From Caryophanales bacterium (GTDB lineage Bacteria; Bacillota_I; Bacilli_A; RFN20; JAISJY01): DNA of 8,993 bases. Positions 6,650 to 8,993 of the stretch are shown here, piece by piece. The stretch is from the NCBI GenBank assembly GCA_031261365.1, contig JAISJY010000155.1, positions 1 through 8,993 on the forward strand. The letters run 5' to 3'. Made by a program: the position numbers and the translations under genes. How positions within the stretch are numbered: position 1 is the stretch's first letter; each line of letters opens with the position of its first letter. The notes under the pieces are model-generated. The model did no database searches, was not told the DNA's origin, and worked only from the letters and a program-made list of their open reading frames with translations.

Positions 6650-6657
6650 GAGGTTTT

Positions 6658-7233
6658 ATGTTTCAATATTTAAATGGTATCATAAGCGAAAAAGGTCTAG
6701 ATTATTTAGTTGTTGATGTTGGAGGAGTTGGCTATTATGTAACTATTTCTTCTCCTAATAATTTCTTTTTAGGAACAAGTACCAAAGTTTATATCTATCA
6801 TAGTCAAAAAGAAGATGGAGTTACTCTATTTGGCTTTGTTAGTTTAGAGGAAAAATTAATCTTTTTAAAACTATTACAAGTAAGTGGAATTGGTCCTAAA
6901 AGTGCTAGTACTATTCTAGGGGCAATATCTGTCAATAATTTAATTATTGCTATTGAAAATGGTGATTTAAAACTCTTAAAGAAATTACCAGGCATTGGAG
7001 CTAAAACTGCTTCTCAAATAATATTAGATTTAAAAGGTAAATTAATCATGGCAACTGAAGTTAATAAAAATGAAAATATTAATCCTGAATTAGAAGATGC
7101 AATTAGTGGTTTATTAGGTTTAGGTTATAAAAAGAATGAAATAGATAGTCTTATGAAGGAATTATCTAAAGAGAATTTAACAAGTATTGAGTACATAAAA
7201 AAAGCATTATCTATTATCGGAAAGGCAAAGTAA
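6658..7233 (+). CDS. ruvA: Holliday junction branch migration complex subunit RuvA
   Basis: RuvA binds four-way DNA junctions as a tetramer and loads the RuvB motor. The 191 residues show an N-terminal OB fold (about 1-62: MFQYLNGIISEKG, VDVGGVGYYV). Two helix-hairpin-helix motifs follow, VSGIGPKSA (75-83) and LPGIGAKTA (110-118). After a flexible linker comes the RuvB-contacting domain III (about 143-191, ELEDAISGLLGLGYKKNE). The length is typical. AGGAGG (6648-6653), overlapping the obg stop, is a perfect ribosome binding site for ATG 6658. One base separates its stop from ruvB, the standard ruvAB pairing. RuvC is absent from the window, as expected for Bacilli, where RecU usually resolves junctions. 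Confidence 0.97.
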   Translation: MFQYLNGIISEKGLDYLVVDVGGVGYYVTISSPNNFFLGTSTKVYIYHSQKEDGVTLFGFVSLEEKLIFLKLLQVSGIGPKSASTILGAISVNNLIIAIENGDLKLLKKLPGIGAKTASQIILDLKGKLIMATEVNKNENINPELEDAISGLLGLGYKKNEIDSLMKELSKENLTSIEYIKKALSIIGKAK

Positions 7234-7234
7234 T

Positions 7235-8242
7235 ATGGAAAATGAACGCTTAGTTGATGCTACTATTAAAGATGAACAAGAAATATCTTTAAGACCTCAA
7301 ACAATAGCCGAATATATTGGGCAAAGTATGGCAAAAGAGAACTTAAAAATATACTTACAAGCCGCGACTTTAAGAGGAGAAGCCCTTGACCATGTCTTAT
7401 TATATGGACCACCAGGTTTAGGAAAAACAACTCTTGCCTATGTAATTGCTAATGAAATGAAAGCTAATATTAAAGTTGTGACCGGTCCTGCTATTGAAAA
7501 AACAGGAGATCTAGCCGCGATTTTAGCTTCTTTAAATGCTGGAGATGTTTTATTTATTGATGAAATCCATCGTTTACCCAAAGTAGTAGAAGAAGTCTTA
7601 TATTCAGCTATGGAAGACTATACTCTCAATGTGGTTATTGGAAAAGATGTTCAAGCTAGGAGTATAAGAATTGATTTACCACCTTTTACTTTAGTAGGTG
7701 CAACCACAAGAGTTGGTAGTATTTCTTCACCATTAAGAGATAGATTTGGGATTATCTTAAAGTTAGAGTTCTATGACATTCCTGAAATATGTCAAATAAT
7801 TAGAAGAACAAGTAAAGTTTTTGAAACTACTATTGCTGAAGATGCTATTAAAGAATTAGGTGCAAGAAGTAGAGGAACTCCAAGAATTGCTAATAGATTA
7901 TTTAGAAGAATTAGAGATTTTGCCACGATTAAAAACAAAGGTATTATTGATAATGAAATAACTAAATATTCTTTAGAAGCTTTAAAAGTAGACCCTTTAG
8001 GTTTAGATAAATTAGATTACTCATATTTAGAAACATTAATTAAAAGATTTCAAGGTGGTCCAGTCGGAATTGAAGCTATTTCAAGTGCTTTACAAGAAGA
8101 AAGTGCAACTTTAGAAGATGTTTGTGAACCTTTTTTATTACAAATTGGCTTTATAAATAGAACAAATAGAGGAAGAGTTGCTACTCAAAAAGCCTTTGAA
8201 CATTTAAAAATAGATTATTTAAATAGTTTTTTTCAAAGTTAG
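7235..8242 (+). CDS. ruvB: Holliday junction branch migration DNA helicase RuvB
   Basis: RuvB is the hexameric AAA+ ATPase that pumps DNA through RuvA-bound Holliday junctions. The 335 residues begin with the family stretch SLRPQTIAEYIGQ. They include Walker A GPPGLGKT (58-65), Walker B DEIH (109-112), the sensor 1 region GATTR (155-159) and LRDRFG (167-172). Arg170 in the last motif is the expected arginine finger. The PRIANRLFRRIRDFA sensor 2 helix and a C-terminal winged-helix domain ending in QIGFINRTNRGRVAT follow. The start is one base after the ruvA stop, with GGAAAGG (7220-7226) as the ribosome binding site. In Bacillus queA follows ruvB; here no queA is present and the neighbourhood changes character. 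Confidence 0.98.
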   Translation: MENERLVDATIKDEQEISLRPQTIAEYIGQSMAKENLKIYLQAATLRGEALDHVLLYGPPGLGKTTLAYVIANEMKANIKVVTGPAIEKTGDLAAILASLNAGDVLFIDEIHRLPKVVEEVLYSAMEDYTLNVVIGKDVQARSIRIDLPPFTLVGATTRVGSISSPLRDRFGIILKLEFYDIPEICQIIRRTSKVFETTIAEDAIKELGARSRGTPRIANRLFRRIRDFATIKNKGIIDNEITKYSLEALKVDPLGLDKLDYSYLETLIKRFQGGPVGIEAISSALQEESATLEDVCEPFLLQIGFINRTNRGRVATQKAFEHLKIDYLNSFFQS

Positions 8243-8361
8243 TTAATTCTTAATACCCTTTTTAATAAACACAGCAACAGATACTTTTATTTTGCTTTAA
8301 AATAACACAGTTTCTTTGAAATTAGAAATCAACAATTTGGTTTCATTAACTTAAAATATTA
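8243..8361. other. Gene-free gap after ruvB
   Basis: Between the ruvB stop and the next promoter I find no ORF with a ribosome binding site, no RNA gene and no convincing terminator. TTATTTT (8287-8293) and AAAATAA (8299-8305) form a seven-base inverted repeat, but it contains only A and T. GAAATC and GGTTTC (8325-8344) make another weak six-pair stem with no T tract. How the ruvAB transcript ends is therefore not visible. Confidence 0.5.
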
Positions 8362-8389
8362 TTGACAAATAATATAGGAGGTTTATAAT
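8362..8389 (+). promoter_or_regulatory. Strong sigma-A-type promoter before the lipoprotein unit
   Basis: TTGACA (8362-8367) and TATAAT (8384-8389) are both exact consensus hexamers with a 16-base spacer. The predicted start is near 8396. The spacer is itself the first copy of a 16-base direct repeat containing AGGAGG. This is the best promoter in the window and points to high or switchable transcription of the genes that follow. Confidence 0.75.
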
Positions 8390-8429
8390 TTAATTAAGTT
8401 AAATTGTTTTGTGAATAATATAGGAGGTT
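8368..8429 (+). repeat. Pair of 16-base direct repeats containing AGGAGG
   Basis: AATAATATAGGAGGTT occurs at 8368-8383 and again, identically, at 8414-8429, offset by 46 bases. The second copy supplies the ribosome binding site for ATG 8433. The first copy has no usable start codon after it and instead fills the spacer between the -35 and -10 hexamers. A local duplication, or a shared binding site, would explain the pair. Confidence 0.8.
8387..8405 (+). repeat. Inverted repeat centred on the predicted transcription start
   Basis: AATTTAA (8387-8393) and TTAAATT (8399-8405) form perfect arms around a five-base centre TTAAG. The centre, 8396, is the predicted start of the 8362-8389 promoter, the usual place for a repressor site. 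The arms contain only A and T, so chance is a real possibility. Confidence 0.35.
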
Positions 8430-8432
8430 GAG

Positions 8433-8525
8433 ATGGAAATAAATCTAGTTAATTCGTTAAATATAAAAATAAACTATCTTTCAAATATGCAGGAATTGAA
8501 CTTAAGGCATATTCTTTATGAATAG
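8433..8525 (+). CDS. 30-residue ORF overlapping the lipoprotein start (leader ORF or gene remnant)
   Basis: ATG 8433 is preceded by a perfect AGGAGG (8422-8427) at good spacing and follows a consensus promoter, so ribosomes should start here. The frame gives a 30-residue hydrophilic peptide beginning MEINLVNSLNIKINYL, with no signal peptide, cysteine or motif I recognise. Its TAG (8523-8525) lies eight bases into the lipoprotein gene in another frame, in the arrangement ATGAATAG. That is typical of translational coupling. It may be a coupling leader for the lipoprotein gene, a small functional peptide, or the stub of an older gene. The signals argue for translation, but no homologue is known to me. 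Confidence 0.5.
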   Translation: MEINLVNSLNIKINYLSNMQELNLRHILYE

Positions 8526-8993
8526 AAAATATTTTAAAAAAGTTTGCTTATTTCTAGTAATTTTTAGTTTAATTGGTTGTATTAAGCCGAGTTGGAAGTT
8601 TAAAGTAGATACAAAGTCTTTAAAACTTTCAACTTATAGGCTTGTCCAAAAGGATTTTTATGCATTTGGAATAGATATTTGTATATGGATTAAACTTGTT
8701 TTTTATCAAAATAAGGTAGAGAATAAACTCCCTATGGATACTATTTTTACCATGAACTTTACTATGAAACGATCTATAAACTCTTTTAGTATGCCGAATG
8801 GAAATGTACTTTCTGAATTTGTTAATGACAATACTGAAATCTCGAATGATTTCAGTGTTGCTTGGAATACAGTTATATATTTTCCTATTATTGTAAATGT
8901 TAAAGACTATTGTTCTATTATTTTTGATACTTCAGTCCAATCAAAACAATGGGATGAAATAGAAACTAGAAATAAAAATTATGCATTATGCGA
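8518..8993 (+). CDS. Unrecognised lipoprotein (3' end outside window)
   Basis: The frame from ATG 8518 stays open to the window end (158 codons). The N-terminus MNRKYFKK is basic and is followed by the hydrophobic stretch VCLFLVIFS and the lipobox LIGC with Cys21. This is a clear lipoprotein signal peptide, so the protein should be anchored to the outer face of the membrane. The rest, residues 22-158, is rich in aromatic and beta-favouring residues (for example FGIDICIWIKLVFY and WNTVIYFPIIVNV), suggesting a beta-sheet domain. I do not recognise the family. An in-frame TAA at 8503 fixes the start. Its own ribosome binding site is poor (AAGG, 8504-8507), so translation probably depends on the overlapping 30-codon ORF. 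Codons such as CCG, CGA and TCG appear here more than in the housekeeping genes, a weak hint of different ancestry. Confidence 0.8.
   Translation, partial: MNRKYFKKVCLFLVIFSLIGCIKPSWKFKVDTKSLKLSTYRLVQKDFYAFGIDICIWIKLVFYQNKVENKLPMDTIFTMNFTMKRSINSFSMPNGNVLSEFVNDNTEISNDFSVAWNTVIYFPIIVNVKDYCSIIFDTSVQSKQWDEIETRNKNYALC
8829..8860 (+). repeat. Long hairpin inside the lipoprotein coding region
   Basis: CAATACTGAAATC (8829-8841) pairs with GATTTCAGTGTTG (8848-8860) in a 13-pair stem with one G-T pair, around the loop TCGAAT. No T tract follows, so it is not an intrinsic terminator. It is the longest stem I found by eye in the window. Confidence 0.6.

Noticed and set aside
6804..6995. 63-residue minus-strand open frame within ruvA
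   Set aside because: It lies wholly within the helix-hairpin-helix coding region of ruvA and has no independent evidence.
8287..8305. Seven-base inverted repeat as the ruvAB terminator
   Set aside because: The arms contain only A and T, so the stem would be unstable, and no proper T tract follows.
8376..8422. A second small ORF started from the first AGGAGG copy
   Set aside because: No ATG, GTG or TTG lies at a workable distance; the nearest TTG (8405) is too far and its frame stops after four codons.
8368..8429. Direct repeats as a CRISPR array
   Set aside because: There are only two 16-base copies, shorter than CRISPR repeats, and they overlap a promoter and a ribosome binding site.

Overview
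The window comes from a very AT-rich, low-GC Gram-positive-type genome, best read as a member of the Bacilli/Mollicutes ("Tenericutes") side of the tree. Three things support this. There is a classic T-box leader ahead of valS, an L21-type leader ahead of rplU, and an L27 precursor with the cleavable N-terminal extension plus its protease Prp, which are features of Firmicutes and their relatives. The gene order follows the Bacillus subtilis order engB(ysxC)-valS-radC-rplU-prp(ysxB)-rpmA-obg-ruvA-ruvB, but genes that lie between these in B. subtilis (for example hem genes, folC, mreBCD, minCD, spo0B) are missing here. That suggests a reduced genome. Tryptophan is TGG throughout and no complete gene ends in TGA. 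The species cannot be named from the sequence.

Layout, all genes on the + strand. 2-391 is the C-terminal part of the ribosome-biogenesis GTPase EngB. 427-640 is a valine T-box leader ending in a terminator, followed by valS (656-3274). 3275-3384 is a short gap with a nested palindrome cluster and a possible 9-codon ORF. It precedes a 63-residue double-glycine-leader peptide gene (3385-3576), which overlaps radC (3576-4256) by one base. A promoter and L21 leader (about 4291-4406) then drive rplU-prp-rpmA (4423-5333), closed by a hairpin terminator. obg (5375-6649), ruvA (6658-7233) and ruvB (7235-8242) follow in a tight run. After a 119-base gap with no gene, a consensus promoter (8362-8389) leads into a 30-codon ORF with a strong ribosome binding site. 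That ORF overlaps the start of an unrecognised lipoprotein gene (8518 to beyond the window end).

Most of the window is conserved housekeeping: tRNA charging, large-subunit proteins and assembly GTPases, and Holliday-junction processing. Prp and L27 are a matched protease and substrate encoded side by side. The two accessory spots are the GG-leader peptide between valS and radC and the lipoprotein unit after ruvB. Both carry a small ORF and palindromic DNA in front of the gene. They are the places most likely to hold something undescribed.
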